Source: Azolla caroliniana
Taxonomy: Eukaryota > Polypodiophyta
Length of the DNA stretch: 64,000 nt
Reading direction: 5' to 3'
Assembly (NCBI GenBank): GCA_043228905.1
Contig: JBHGNT010000014.1
Location: 2,294,001 to 2,358,000 of the forward strand
A program made the position numbers and the translations under genes. A model generated the notes under the pieces. The model had not been told where the DNA came from and ran no database searches. It worked only from the letters and a program-made list of their open reading frames with translations. This document shows positions 10,387 through 21,351 of this stretch, piece by piece (within the stretch, counting starts at the first letter, position 1; each line of letters opens with the position of its first letter).

Positions 10387-11080
10387 TGATGGAAAATCGA
10401 TTAACACTTTCCAAACTTCACCTCTCGGCCACAACCAAGGAAACACACGAATCGTTGTTGCAGAAATATGGGTAATGCGAAAAATAGAGTGGACACACGA
10501 TTTAACGTGGAAAACCCTGTACGGGAAAAACCACGGGAGTACAAGACTCCGAACCAAAACTATACACAGAGAAGTATACAATGGCGAGCTGCAAGGCGAC
10601 GACCTTGAGCTCGCTGTCTTCGCCACAGGCGGCGGAAATACACAGAGGCGTCGACCTCTTCCTCTCTCACGCTCTATCTCTCTCACGGCTGCTCTCTCTT
10701 CACTCCTCTTGAGTGGAAAAACAGAAAAGTGAGTAGCAGCATAAAACTGTTTGCCCTAAGTCATATTTATACACATATGACTTTGGGGCTATTTACAACT
10801 ATAGCCTCAAGGGCCCTTGGCAAACATATTCACAGATATGTCCCCGCATCCGGATCTCTCTCCGGGTACATTCGGCATCCGGCTCCGTAGCCGGGGTCTT
10901 CATCATCCGGATCCGAAACCGGGTCTTCGTCATCCGGCTCCGTAGCCGGGGTCTTCATCATCCGGATCCGAAACCGGGTCTTCATCATCCGGTTCCAATA
11001 CCGGGTACTCCTCATTCAGGTCTTCATTCCCGATTCCCGGACATCTGATCATCCCATCCGGAGGGACCGTAATCCCAACA
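10387..11080 (-). repeat. 5' LTR of element B
   Basis: This 694 bp LTR would carry the promoter for the genomic RNA. It is nearly identical to 5579-6272 and bounded outside by the CGTTG duplication. Confidence 0.95.
10762..10771 (-). promoter_or_regulatory. TATA box in 5' LTR of element B
   Basis: The minus strand reads TATAAATATG. The same box is at the equivalent place in the LTRs of A (3065-3074), C (12056-12065) and E (42041-42050), which supports a conserved LTR promoter. Confidence 0.65.
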
Positions 11081-11085
11081 CGTTG

Positions 11086-11796
11086 CTGGGGGAAAAAAAA
11101 ATCCGGAGGTTGATCTTCTATCAGCTTTGTAGTTGGCCCAATCGGCGTTTGTGTACCCCTCGAGTCGTATTGGCATCACGGTCTTGTAGAGGATACCACA
11201 ATCCATCGTGCCGCTCACGTATCGTAGAACTCACTTAGCACAATCCAAGTCAGTATCACGCGGTGTTTGCATTAATTGGCTAAGGAGACCGACCGGATAA
11301 TTGAGATCAGGTCGAGTGAGCGTGAGGTAGATGAGACTCCCGATGAGTTGCCGATACTGAGTCGGTTGCCAAAGTTCGCATCTAGTTTGATATTGCGATC
11401 GAGCGGGGTTGCCGCGGATTTGCACTCAGCCATACCAAACTTGTATAACAAGTTGAGGATGTAGTGCCGTTGAGAGATCATGATTCCGGTCGGAGTCCGA
11501 ATTACCTCGATAACGAGGAAGTAGTGGAGCTCCTTCATGTCCATCATCTCGAACTTGTCGGAAAGGAGGGATTTGACCTTATTGATTTCGACGAGATGGT
11601 CACGTCCAATGACTAGGTCATCCACATATAAAATGATGACGATCGGACTTGCGGAATCGCTTCGTATGTAGAGGGAGTTGTCCAATTTTGATATACAGAA
11701 GCCAATTTGAGGAAGATATTGCGTTATCTTCGAATGCCAAGCACGCGGTGCTTGCTTGAGGCTGTAGAGTGGCTTCTTGAGTCGGCATACAAATTT
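11086..11796 (-). pseudogene. pol: Copia reverse transcriptase fragment (element F2)
   Basis: This is the C-terminal reverse transcriptase of the F2 Copia. On the minus strand it shows FVCRLKKPLYSLKQAPRAWH near 11795, the catalytic ILYVDDLVIG near 11610-11640, then [45 protein letters not shown] and GYTNADWANYKADRRSTSG. It breaks off at 11086, where element B is inserted, and its partner is 4879-5578. It breaks off at 11796, where the LTR of element C begins. Frameshifts separate the blocks. Confidence 0.88.
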
Positions 11797-12439
11797 TGTT
11801 AGGAAATAGGTCCCTCCGGATGGGAAATGACAAGTACCCGGCTACGGAGAGCCGGATGGTGCAGACCCGGTGAGAACCAGATGAGGAGTACCCGAAAACG
11901 GAAGACCCGGTGAGAACCAGATGACGAGTACCCGGCAAGCACCGGATGATGCAAGGCCGGTGAGGAGTGCTCACTGGATGAAGAGACATATTCGTAAATA
12001 TGTTTCTGAGAGTCCATCGTGGCTATATTTGTAAATAGCCGAAAAGTCATTTTAGTATAAATATGACTTAGGGCAAACTGTTGTTTATATCTGTGATGTA
12101 GTTGTCATTCTTGTTGGTGCAAGATTTGTGCGTGCAACTGTGTACAGAGAGAGTGAGAGAGAGGAAGAGGGCGTTGCCTCTATTGTAACCGCCGCCTGTG
12201 GCGAAGATAGAAAGCTCGAGGTCATTGCTTCGGTGCTTTACCATTTTGTACATTCTGACATATTGATAGTTTGCAGTCTGTGGGCTGTCGTGGTTTTTTC
12301 CCGTATTTGGGTTTTCCACGTAAACATCCTGTGTACTCTTCTCTTCACTGTGTTGTGCATTCATTCCCGGTTTTCTGTGTATGATTCTAAGCTCGGTTGT
12401 GGCCGAGCGTTGTGCATAGGGAGCGTGTAGTTCATGTCA
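11797..12439 (+). repeat. 5' LTR of element C
   Basis: It starts TGTTAGGAAATAGG and ends TTCATGTCA (643 bp). A TATAAATATG box lies at 12056-12065. Confidence 0.9.
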
Positions 12440-12442
12440 AAG

Positions 12443-12454
12443 TGGTATCAGAGC
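12443..12454 (+). other. Primer-binding site of element C
   Basis: TGGTATCAGAGC, three bases after the 5' LTR, complementary to initiator tRNA-Met. Confidence 0.95.
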
Positions 12455-12469
12455 AAAACGACACAGAAA

Positions 12470-13294
12470 ATGGATGATTCGTTGGGAGGCATGTTCAAGC
12501 TCACCGTCTCCAACTATTCGGTGTGGAAGTCGAAGATGAGGGACATGCTCGTGGTTAAAGATCTTTGGTTTCCGGTTCAGTTTGGGGACAACAGACCGGA
12601 CAAAATCGACGCCACGATATGGGAGGTGATGCACATGAAGACAACGGCGTACATATGGTGCTTCATCGACATGAGACTATACAACAACTTCAATGAAGAG
12701 AGCAAGGCTCATGAGCTCTGGGAGAAGATCAGCATTATGTTTGAAAACAAAAATGTTGTTAATCAGGTTTCGGTATTCCGGAAGCTAGTAAGACTCCGGT
12801 ACCAAGATGGCTCCAGGATGACGGAGCACATGAATGCCTTCCAGGGGCTGATCCACCAGGAAACATCATTGGAAGTACCTCTCACCGATGAGGTACTAGC
12901 GCTAGTCCTGCTTGGTTCCCTCCCGGATAGCTGGGAGACGTTGGTTGTCACTTTGGGCAACGCCGGGCCGGAAGGGAAACGGTTATCCCTAGCAAGAGTA
13001 AAGTCGAGCTTGCTAGATGAGGAGGCGCGTCGGAAAGATAAGGATACAAGCTCCGACTCCAAAGCGCTCCTTACCGAATTGGAACGCGGAAGACAAAGGA
13101 ACCGTATTCCCCAGAACCGGGAGAAGTCGGGGACATGGTCAAAGTCAAGGGGGAGGCCTACTTGCTTCTATTGCGGCAAGCCTGCACACTTCTAGAAGAA
13201 CTGTCGGCATTTCCGTAAAGACAAGGAAACCGACGGTACCAATTCGAAGCGGACACCAGACAAGAACGGTAAAGACTGGACGGGAACAGACCAG
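12470..13294 (+). pseudogene. gag: Copia Gag of element C
   Basis: The ATG at 12470-12472 is in the same position relative to the primer site as in B and E. The first 200 or so residues (WKSKMRDMLVVKDLW, ELWEKISIMFENKN, LPDSWETLVVTLG) are recognisably Copia Gag but strongly diverged from B and E. From EEARRKDK onward, including the knuckle CFYCGKPAHF, the sequence is almost the same as B and E. A TAG at 13193-13195 interrupts the zinc knuckle, and the solo LTR at 13295 separates Gag from protease. The abrupt change in similarity suggests a mosaic. Confidence 0.88.
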
Positions 13295-14122
13295 TGTCGT
13301 AGTGTATTTCGTACACTACGTGAAAAACTTATAAAGTACCGATTTAATAAATATGAATAAATAGTAGAAAATATTAAAATATATATAACATGCATAAGGC
13401 AAGATTCAAACCTTGCACCTCCATGTTAATAATGTAATGTCTTACCATTACACTAGCATTTCATTAGAGTTAAAAAGTAGATGACCCACATAGAAAGTTA
13501 AGTTCACGTAGGATAAACTTTAGTTAAAAGAAAAACGCATGCTAAAAGAAAAAGCTACGCATGCATATCTAGCGTGCATGAACGTTATAGTCGATAAAAA
13601 ACGCACAAGATAGAAAAGCATGATCACTTTAGATAAAGCATATGGTCTATCTATAGGAAAAACATGGAGTCTATAGTTAGAAAAAAAAGCATGGATTGTG
13701 AAGACTCTCTCATCACCATATAAGGATGGGGAGCACAATGTAATAGGGGTGTGCAATATTTGGGAAATTGGATATATTTCCTAAAACACCAATAATAAAA
13801 TAGAATCGTGGGATTCACGAAGTTTTATATAATCTATCTCTTTCAATTTAAATTCATATTCTTACATAAATATTGATTAACTTAATACTTGTGGGATTCA
13901 CAAGGTTTGATCTCTTTTCTATTTTTACTCTAAACTATTCTAAACTATTTCAACTTATTACTATGATTAAGACAAACTAAAACAACTCTACTTGTGGGAC
14001 TCACAAGCTTCTAATAATCTATACATATTTAAAATCACCTCAAATTCTTCCTCTTCCTAGTCCATAACCCCAGTGGTTCCCACTCAACTCATGCAAACGA
14101 TCTGGCGCCGAAAGGCACGACA
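13295..14122 (+). repeat. Gypsy-type solo LTR inserted in element C
   Basis: The 828 bp segment starts TGTCGTAGTG and ends GGCACGACA (6 bp terminal inverted repeat TGTCGT/ACGACA). It interrupts the Gag-protease spacer of C. The end CCCAGTGGTTCCCACT...CGCCGAAAGGCACGACA matches the ends of the LTRs at 50673-51439 (minus) and 52556-52875. No primer site or internal sequence accompanies it. I could not find a matching target-site duplication (ACCAG before, TCGGA after). Confidence 0.8.
13396..13456 (-). other. tRNA-like module in Gypsy-type LTR
   Basis: On the minus strand an A-box-like TAGTGTAATGGTAAGAC is followed, about 30 bp on, by a B-box-like GGTTTGAATCTTGCC. It is antisense to the LTR and about 100 bp from its start. 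It does not fold into a convincing full cloverleaf, so it is not called as a tRNA gene. Confidence 0.5.
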
Positions 14123-17100
14123 TCGGAAGGGAACGACGGCAATCGCGACAAGTGAAGAAGAGTTGATGCTCATCACCGAGGAGAGTGAGATAAACCTTGC
14201 CAGCGACGAAATGACCTGGGTGGTCGACTCCGGAGCGTCGTTCCACCTTACCCCGAACCGGAAATGCTTCTCATCCTACTCAGCCGATGATCACGGCTGT
14301 GTCCGGATGGGGAATGAAGGTACATGCCGAATTGTCGGCATAGGAGACGTGTGGCTGACAACACCAACCGGATGCAAGTTGCTGCTGAAGGATGTCTGAC
14401 ACGTTCCGGAGGTTCGTCTGAACCTGATATCAGCCGGTCGGCTAGATGATGAAGGCTACACGGGTAGCATCTGGAACGGTGTTATGAAGTTCAGCAAAGG
14501 GAGCCTGATTGTGGCTCGGGCTCGGAAGGTAAACACGTTGTACCTGATGAATGCCCCGTTATGTCCGGAGGAAGTGAACGTGGCATCCGACACTGCCGGT
14601 GAGCTGTGGCACAAGAGGCTGTGTCACATGAGCAAGAAGGGGATGAAGAGGCTTGCAGACGACAACCTCATTCCAGTGAAGAACATGCACTTGGAGAAGT
14701 GCACTGATTATCTGGCCGGTAAACAAAACCGGACCTCCTTCCGATCGAGGCCACCGATGAGACGTAATGCATCACTGGAGTTGGTGCATACTGATGTGTG
14801 TCAAGTGGACACGAAGTCACATGCAGGATTGCAGTACTTCGTGATGTTCATTGATGACCGCAGCCGGAAGCTGTGGGCCACACCGTTGAAGACGAAGGAT
14901 CAGGTGTTATCCGTCTTCAAAGAGCTCCACGCGAGAGTGTTCGAGCAGATAACGGAGGTGAATACTGGGGGCAGTTCGAGGAGTACTTTCGCTCGAAGGG
15001 AATCCGGCTCGAATTTACCATGCCGAAGACGCTGGAACTAAACGGGCTGGCCGAGAGGATGAACCGGACCATAATGGAGAGGGTCCGGAGTATGCTGGCG
15101 CATGCAAAACTACCCAAGAAGTTTTGGGTTGAGGCACTGTCGACGACGACATATGTGATAAATAGATCACCCTCAGTACCCTTGGACGGAGACATGCCAC
15201 AGAGAGTCTGGAACGGTAAGGAAGTGTCCTACCGGCATCTGAAGGTATTCGGGTGTCTTGCTACGTGCATGTAGCTAAGGACCAGAGAGGAAAGTTGGAT
15301 CCAAAGACCCGACCATGCATATTCCTCGGTTACAGCGACGATGAGTTTGGCTACCGAGTGTGGGACCTGGTCGACAAGAAGTTATTCCGGAGTCGAGATA
15401 TTATCTTCATGGAGGACAAGACGCTCGCCGACTAGGAGTCGGAGAAGAAGATAATGAACTCCGAGTCGACAGGTAAGGATGGATTCTACGATGAGCAGAC
15501 CCAACCAGCAAGAGATCGGTTAGCAGTCGAGGAACTAGTTGGTTACGGTGAGGATACCAAACCGGCAGAAGAAGAAGTAGAGGAAGCTGAAACCGGAACC
15601 GGCCAAGACCCCGAATTGGATTCGGATGAAGAGCAAATTGAGGAGCCGGTTACCGAAGCCCAGAGACGGAAATATCCTCTCAGAGAGAGAAGGGCCCCCC
15701 GAAGATTTCCGGATGCAGAGCATGTGCTTCTAATCGATGAGGGGCAGCCAGAAAGCTTCGAAGAAGCGAAGGATGACACCCACAGCCGAAAATGGTTAAG
15801 TGCCATGCAGGATGAGATGGATTCCCTACATGAGAACCATACGTACAAATTGGTGGAGTTGCCGGAAGGAAAGCGGGCACTCCGAAATAAGTGGGTGTAC
15901 AAGTTGAAACCGGGAAATGCCAACAAACCCCTGAGATACAAAGCCAGGATCGTGGTGAAGGGGTTCCAACAGAAGAAGGGTGTGGACTTCGACGAGATAT
16001 TTGCCCCGGTAGTAAAGATGACCTCCATCCGGACGGTGCTGAGTACAACGGCAAGCATGGACCTCGAGGTAGAGCAGCTGGACGTGAAGACGATATTCCT
16101 TCACGGTGACCTCGAAGAGGAGATCTACATGCACCAACCGGAAGGATTCATGGAGAAGAGGAAGGAGCACCTAGCTTGCCGGTTTAAGAAGAGCCTCTAT
16201 GGGTTGAAGCAGGACCCCCGGCAATGGTACCGGAAGTTCGACTCCTTCATGACCGATCAAGGGTACCACAAGACGCAGGCCGATCACTGCGTGTTTGTGA
16301 AGAAGTTCGAAGGAGGCGACTTCCTGATACTCCTTCTGTATGTAGACGACATGTTGATCGTCGGACGGGACCAAGCCAAAATACGGATGCTGAAGAAGGC
16401 TCTCAAACGGACCTTCTCAATGAAAGACTTGGGTCCGGCAAGATAGATGTTGGGGATGCATATCATCCGGAACCGGCCAACGAAGCAATTGTGGCTATCA
16501 CAGGAGAAGTACGTGACAAAGGTGCTTTAGCGGTTCAACATGTCAGATGCGAAACCGGTCGGATCGACATTTCCAGCAAACTGCAGGTTATCCGGTAAGA
16601 AAAGCCCGAAAACGAAAGCAGAGAAGGCGGATATGATGAAGGTTCCATATGCCTCTACCGTCGGGAGCTTAATGTACGCAATGGTGTGTACCCGACCGGA
16701 TATAGGATACGCAGTCAAAGTGGTGAGCCGGTTTATGAGCAATCCCGGCAAGGAGCACTGGAACGCGCTCAAATGGATACTCCGGTACTTGAAGGGCACT
16801 TCAAATACGTGTCTCCGATTCGGCTCTGGAAAACCTCAACTTGACGGTTTTACCGATTCGGACATGTCGGCTGAATTGGATACCAGCCGGTTTACATCTA
16901 GGTATGTAATGACATATGCAAGGGGAGATGTTTCGTGGCAGTCAAGGCTGCAGAAGACGGTTGCATTGTCAACCACGGAGGCGGAGTACATGGCGGCTGT
17001 GGAAGCCAGCAAGGAAATATTATGGATGAAGGACTTCATCGGAGAGCTCGGTATCCGGGAAGATGAATACCGGCTCTATTGCGACAGTCAAAGTGCCATC

Positions 17101-17316
17101 GACCTTGCTAAGAATGCGGCCTACCATTCCCGGACGAAGCATATCCAACGAAGGTATCACTGGATCCTGGAAAGAGTAGATGACCAGGAGTTCGCGCTGA
17201 CGAAGATCCACACGGCTGAGAATGGGTCAGATATGTTGACCAAAGTGCTGATACTGGACAAGCTGGAAGCATGTCGGAAGCGGATCGGACTAGTAAGGCA
17301 CCCCATGCTGGAGTGA
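14123..17316 (+). pseudogene. pol: Copia Pol of element C, multiply broken
   Basis: It reads protease (WVVDSGASFHLTP near 14218), GAG-pre-integrase, integrase (HTDVC near 14788), reverse transcriptase (LYVDDMLIVG near 16335) and RNase H (DSDMSAE, STTEAEYM). Defects include TGA at 14397-14399 (an Arg CGA in B and E), a deletion of about 30 bp near 14938 just before the second integrase Asp (RADNGGEY), a frameshift near 15262, and TAG codons at 15433-15435, 16444-16446 and about 16528. It was a full polyprotein closely related to B and E and is now dead. Confidence 0.92.
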
Positions 17317-17326
17317 AGGGGGAGTT

Positions 17327-17928
17327 TGTTAGGAAACAGGTCCCTTCGGATGGGAAATGACGAGTACCCGGCTACGGAGAGCCGGATGGTGCAGACCCGG
17401 TGGGATCCGGATGAGGAGTACCCAGAAATGGAAGACCCGGTGAGAACCAGATGATGAGTACCCGGCAAGCGCCGGATGATGTAGGCCCGGTGAGGAGTGC
17501 TCACCGGATGAGGAGACATATTCGTAAATATGTTTCTGAGAGTCCATCATGGCTATATTTGTAAATAGCCGAAAAGTCATTTTAGTATAAATATGACCTA
17601 GGGCAAACGGTTGTTTATATTTGTGATGTAGTTGTCATTCATGTTGGTGCAAGATTTGTGCGCGCAACTGTGTACAGAGAGAGTGAGAGAGAGGAAGAGG
17701 GCATTGCGTCTGTTGTAACCGCTGCCTGTGGCGAAGATAGAAAGCTCGAGGTCGTTGCTTCGGTGCTTTAACACTTGTACATTTTGACATAGTGATAGTT
17801 TGGAGTCTGTGGGCTGCCGTGGTTTTTTCCCGTATTTTGGTTTTCCACGTAAACATCCTGTGTACTCTTCTCTTCACTGTGTCGTGCATTCAGTCCCGGT
17901 TTTCTGTGTATGATTCTAAGCTCGGTTG
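17327..17928 (+). repeat. 3' LTR of element C, truncated
   Basis: It starts TGTTAGGAAACAGG after the tract GAAGGGGGAGTT. It matches 11797-12439 up to CTCGGTTG, where Gypsy sequence begins, so the last 40 bp or so are missing. Confidence 0.85.
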
Positions 17929-19577
17929 CTCACTCAGTACCTTCGCACCGAACCAGATAGGGAAGCGCGTGTCATCTTCGTCCTCTTGATTTACAACCCA
18001 CCAGATCCCGGTCGGGCTGGTGTCCATAGTGATGTAGACCGGAGTTCCCGGTGCGTATTCCACTTTGCGCAAAGCCGCTGCCGCAGCAAGCGTTCGTTTT
18101 AGTTTCTGGACCGCCCCCTTATGTTCCTTTGTCCATTCAAATTTCTTGTTCTTCTTTAGCAGGCCGTAGAGTGGTTCGGCGACGTGCGCGTAATGAGGGA
18201 TCCATATGTGGTAGAAGGCGCATGCTCCCAGGAACCGCCGGAGCTCCGTGATGGATCCGCACTCCTCCTTCATTGCCAAGATGGCCTCTACCTTGGTTGG
18301 TGATGGCTTTCGGCCGTACGGCCCACATAGGTGGCCAACCACTAATATCTCCGGTTGTCTGAAAGCCGACTTTTCGCAAGAGAAGGTAAGCTGCGCGCCC
18401 TCGAGCCTCTGTAGTATCTTCTCGCAGTCGGAGATGTGGTCCGTGACAAACCTCTGGCAGCCGTCTGTGCCGATCGACTCATCCTTAGCGTCTTCCGGAC
18501 ACCCTTTCATAGGGATGTCGTTTAGGAAAGACATGGTTATGTCCGGGATGCAGTCCCTCAGAACTTTGTTCATTGCGTTCACCATGTGTGCCACCGAGTT
18601 GGTTCCGCCCTGTGGTAGGGTACACATTCGAACTAGGCCGAGAGGGGTCTGCATCATCGTGATGTCCCTGCTGTCCATGGCAAGCTGGAATTGGTCATAC
18701 CTCGAGTAAAGGTCTTCGACCGAGTATATGGACCTTCCGGCGAAGGCTTCAGCGAACTCGTCGATCGACGACCCTACTCCCGTATTACGGATGGTCACTT
18801 TGTTGACCGGTTGTAAGTCCTAGATTACTGCAGCGTGCCGTTCTTCTTTGGTACCGTAAACCACCGGTTAGAATGGGGGGCACTCGACGGTTCGAGGATG
18901 CATAGCTCCACTTTCTGCTCAAGAAGCTCCATCAACATCGGCATGTGAGCTCTCGATATTGGGATTGGCTTGAGACTCCATGGTATGTGTGGTACTGTAA
19001 AGATCACCATTGGCTTGACGATGGTCGGGTCGACACACCCGATCTCTCCTGGTGAGAATGCGAAGGCCTTCCCGTGCCTCTCGAGCATTCCATGGAACCG
19101 GTCCTCTTCTGCCGATAGTAGGAAGCCACCCCCACCGATCTTCATCTCTCGTAGCGTTTTCTTGGTGAAACGATGTCCTATGCCAGCCGGATTTCGTAGG
19201 CACCGGTTGGTAGCGACCCTCTTTATTCGTTCCGAGCTGCCCTTCGGTAAGGGGGCCACGACGGGCTTCACCTTCCGGTCCACAATCTTGTATTTTGTGT
19301 CTACTCGGGCAATCCGATGTGCCCTGGTTCCTCTTTCGAAGTCCGCAATGAATTCATACATGTCGATCGAGTTGACTGGTATGACTCGGTCTTCCCTTAG
19401 ACCTCCAACTACCTTCCCGATTTCCCCCAAGGTGTCATTGAACGAGACTGCCTCCACGGCTTCCCCAATTCCTTCATCATGGCTTAAGGCTCCGCATGCC
19501 TTCAAGCGTACCTCGGCCTGTTTTCTTTCTCTGCTGCTGATGCTGGCTATGGTACACCCCCCGTTGTTGGAGAACAA
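17929..19577 (-). pseudogene. pol: Ty3/Gypsy reverse transcriptase region (element F5)
   Basis: On the minus strand the N-terminal part contains GGGGFLLSAEEDRFHGML, FAFSPGEIGCVDP, PIPISRAHMP and ILEPSSAPHSNRWFTVPKKN, and ends in a frameshift near 18825. The next block reads VNKVTIRNTGVG, YSVEDLYSRYDQFQL, LPQGGTNSVAHM, SFLNDIPMK, HLCGPYGRKPSPTKVEAI and LRRFLGACAFYHIWIPHYAH, and stops at FGAKVLSE where element C's LTR begins. The catalytic box is FLND instead of the FLDD of element D, so one of the two catalytic Asp is lost. RNase H, integrase and 3' LTR are absent. Confidence 0.9.
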
Positions 19578-19657
19578 AAATTTCCTACCTATTTTACAGG
19601 TGTGGGGAGTTTCCCGGTTGTCCGGACTATCGTGGCCCCACGCCTCGATAGCCCTAT

Positions 19658-20485
19658 CTAAAAATCCGGCTTATCATCATTCCCGAGGGTGTCCCGGTTT
19701 CGTTCGTGGTTCTTCCAAACGGTCAAAAATTGGACGGAGTGATGGCCGTCCTGACTTTTTACCCTCGCATAGGCTGAACCATTGTCCAACACTTTCGTCT
19801 CCATTCTAGCTGCTGTGATGTATGGTTCTTTGAGGATGACCGGGTAGGAGGACGTTTCTTGCACAAAAAAGTGTTGGTTTATGTCGACGTCTCCGATGCT
19901 CACCCTGACGTTCGGGCAGGCCCCGTGCAACTCTTCTGTGGCTCTTGTTGCCATGCGTATCTTCCACCCATGTTTGGTGCTGATCGGCCAATTTCCCTTT
20001 TTGTAGAAGTTCATGGACATTAGGTTAATTTCCGACCCGTGGTCGATTAATGCCACCACCGGTTCCTTGACATTCCCGATTCGAACCGGGGTCTCTGTAG
20101 TAGCTCTTGCCCAGTGCGGCTTGGAGTAGTGGCTTTCCGCAAGCTCGTCTTCCGTGGCAATCTCGTCGAGAAGTGCCGCCCTCACCTCGACCGGCTTCTC
20201 AGGCTCTGCTTCTGTCGCGAGACACTTCCTCTTCACGAGGTCCACGATGCTGTTGTGGAACTCCCTTCTCACTATACCGACCACTTCCCTAAGCGTGAGT
20301 TCTATGCCACTGTTGAGAACTCGCTCCTCTAGAACCTTTTTTAGGTTCGTTGTTTTCTCGATTTCCGAGCTTATGCGGAAGCTCGAAATCCTACCCTTCT
20401 CCTTCTCCTGGGACCCGGTCGGAGCGACATCGTTCTTTTTGGGCGTGCTTCGGGTGTCATACCTCCCCAAAGGGCCCGCTCCCAT
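19658..20485 (-). pseudogene. Gypsy protease region of element F5
   Basis: A helical segment (TNLKKVLEERVLNSGIELTL, VGIVRREFHNSIVDLVKRK) precedes a retropepsin-like core with ATTETPVRIGNVKEPVVALI and the catalytic DHGSE, followed by INLMSMNFYKKG and ITAARMETKVLDNG. The catalytic Asp is embedded in ALIDHGSE rather than the more usual DTGA/DSGA. The same block, with the same motif, is found in element D at 54282-54956, so this is a family trait. The frame closes at 19658 and continues decayed toward the reverse transcriptase. Confidence 0.85.
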
Positions 20486-20839
20486 AGTTTTCCCCGATCG
20501 TCTTTCGTCGATCAGGGCCTACTAGTTCTTGCACGCGGCTTCCACAAAGCCTATGCTTTCTTCAACGGGGTCGCTCCACCCGGTAACTTCGCGCACACGT
20601 TCTTCCGTGTGCTCTGCTTCTCCTTTCTACAACCTTCCTCCAGTCAAGGTTTCGAGAATAGTTGGCCAGAATCCAGGGTTTGAATCGGGATTGCTCGCCT
20701 TTTCCACTACTCGGATGCCGATCGAAGCCGAATAGTGGATGGCTTCAACGTGTCGGGCCGTAGCCTCTTCCATTATCCTCTTCATGCCACCTCGTCCGAA
20801 ATTCGTGTTGAGCAGTCTTCGCGTGTCGCTCGCAGGTAT

Positions 20840-21351
20840 CTAGCCATTTGAAAGGTAGACTACATTACTCCTGAGTGCTTCTCTTCGGGTATGTCCGGCC
20901 GCGTCGCACCATACGCACGTATGATTGGCCGGTGGTTGCCGGTCGTGCGGCTGACCCTCATCGCTTCGGCGGGCTTGGGCGATCTGGAGGTCGCATACCA
21001 CCCTTGTTAGCTCTTCTAGCCCTACGCCGCCTGTAGGTTCCGCAACTATGTTCATCGTGGTTGGGCCTAACTTGAGCCACCTCCTCGTTTCTTCCATTCG
21101 GGTCAGCATCGGTTCGGCCCTGATTTCGACAGCCTGTCCGACCGACGAGGATCCCTTTTCTCTCCGGTCTCGGCGTTTGTCAATCTTGCTACATACTTCT
21201 TTGACAGTCACCCAGTCAGTCGTGAGATCCCGGTTGGTTTCTAGAAGAAGACCCACAATTTCTCGGACGCGCGAATCGAAAGATGTCACGAAAAATAGGA
21301 CTTTGCTTGTTTCGAGCACGGTTCGAAAGATGTCACGAAAAATAGGACTTT
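20840..21351 (-). pseudogene. gag: Gypsy Gag C-terminal part of element F5
   Basis: It shows REIVGLLLETNRDLTTDWVT and VKEVCSKIDKR, comparable to the Gag of element D (GVLLEDTTTESGLTETWESV, ARYTKR), and a zinc-knuckle-like CVWCDAAGHTRRE. The middle of Gag is missing, and a 32 bp segment (ATGTCACGAAAAATAGGACT and flanks) is directly repeated at about 21277-21310 and 21324-21356. The N-terminal Gag is on the other side of the inserted LTR, at 22713-22920. Confidence 0.8.

Larger units (their letters stand above)
5579..11080 (-). mobile_element. Intact Ty1/Copia retrotransposon, element B
   Basis: This is a complete element of 5,502 bp. It has two 694 bp LTRs (5579-6272 and 10387-11080), a primer-binding site, one uninterrupted Gag-Pol frame and a polypurine tract. 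It is flanked by the 5 bp target-site duplication CGTTG at 5574-5578 and 11081-11085. I see only two differences between the LTRs (an A/G near 5632 and a G/A near 6209 of the left copy), so insertion is recent. It lies inside the RNase H region of an older F2 Copia on the same strand. It is potentially autonomous. Confidence 0.97.
11797..17928 (+). mobile_element. Decayed Copia retrotransposon, element C
   Basis: It consists of a 5' LTR, primer-binding site, gag, broken pol and a 3' LTR lacking its last 40 bp or so. It is inserted in F2 reverse transcriptase (left flank AATTT). A Gypsy-type solo LTR (13295-14122) interrupts it between gag and protease. The two LTRs differ at roughly 15 sites in their first 200 bp, so it is clearly older than B and E. 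The right flank is a Gypsy reverse transcriptase broken mid-domain, so the right end arose by deletion and no target-site duplication can be found. Confidence 0.9.

Noticed and set aside
13295-14122. Complete Gypsy insertion
   Set aside because: There is no primer site, Gag, Pol or second LTR; only one LTR is present.
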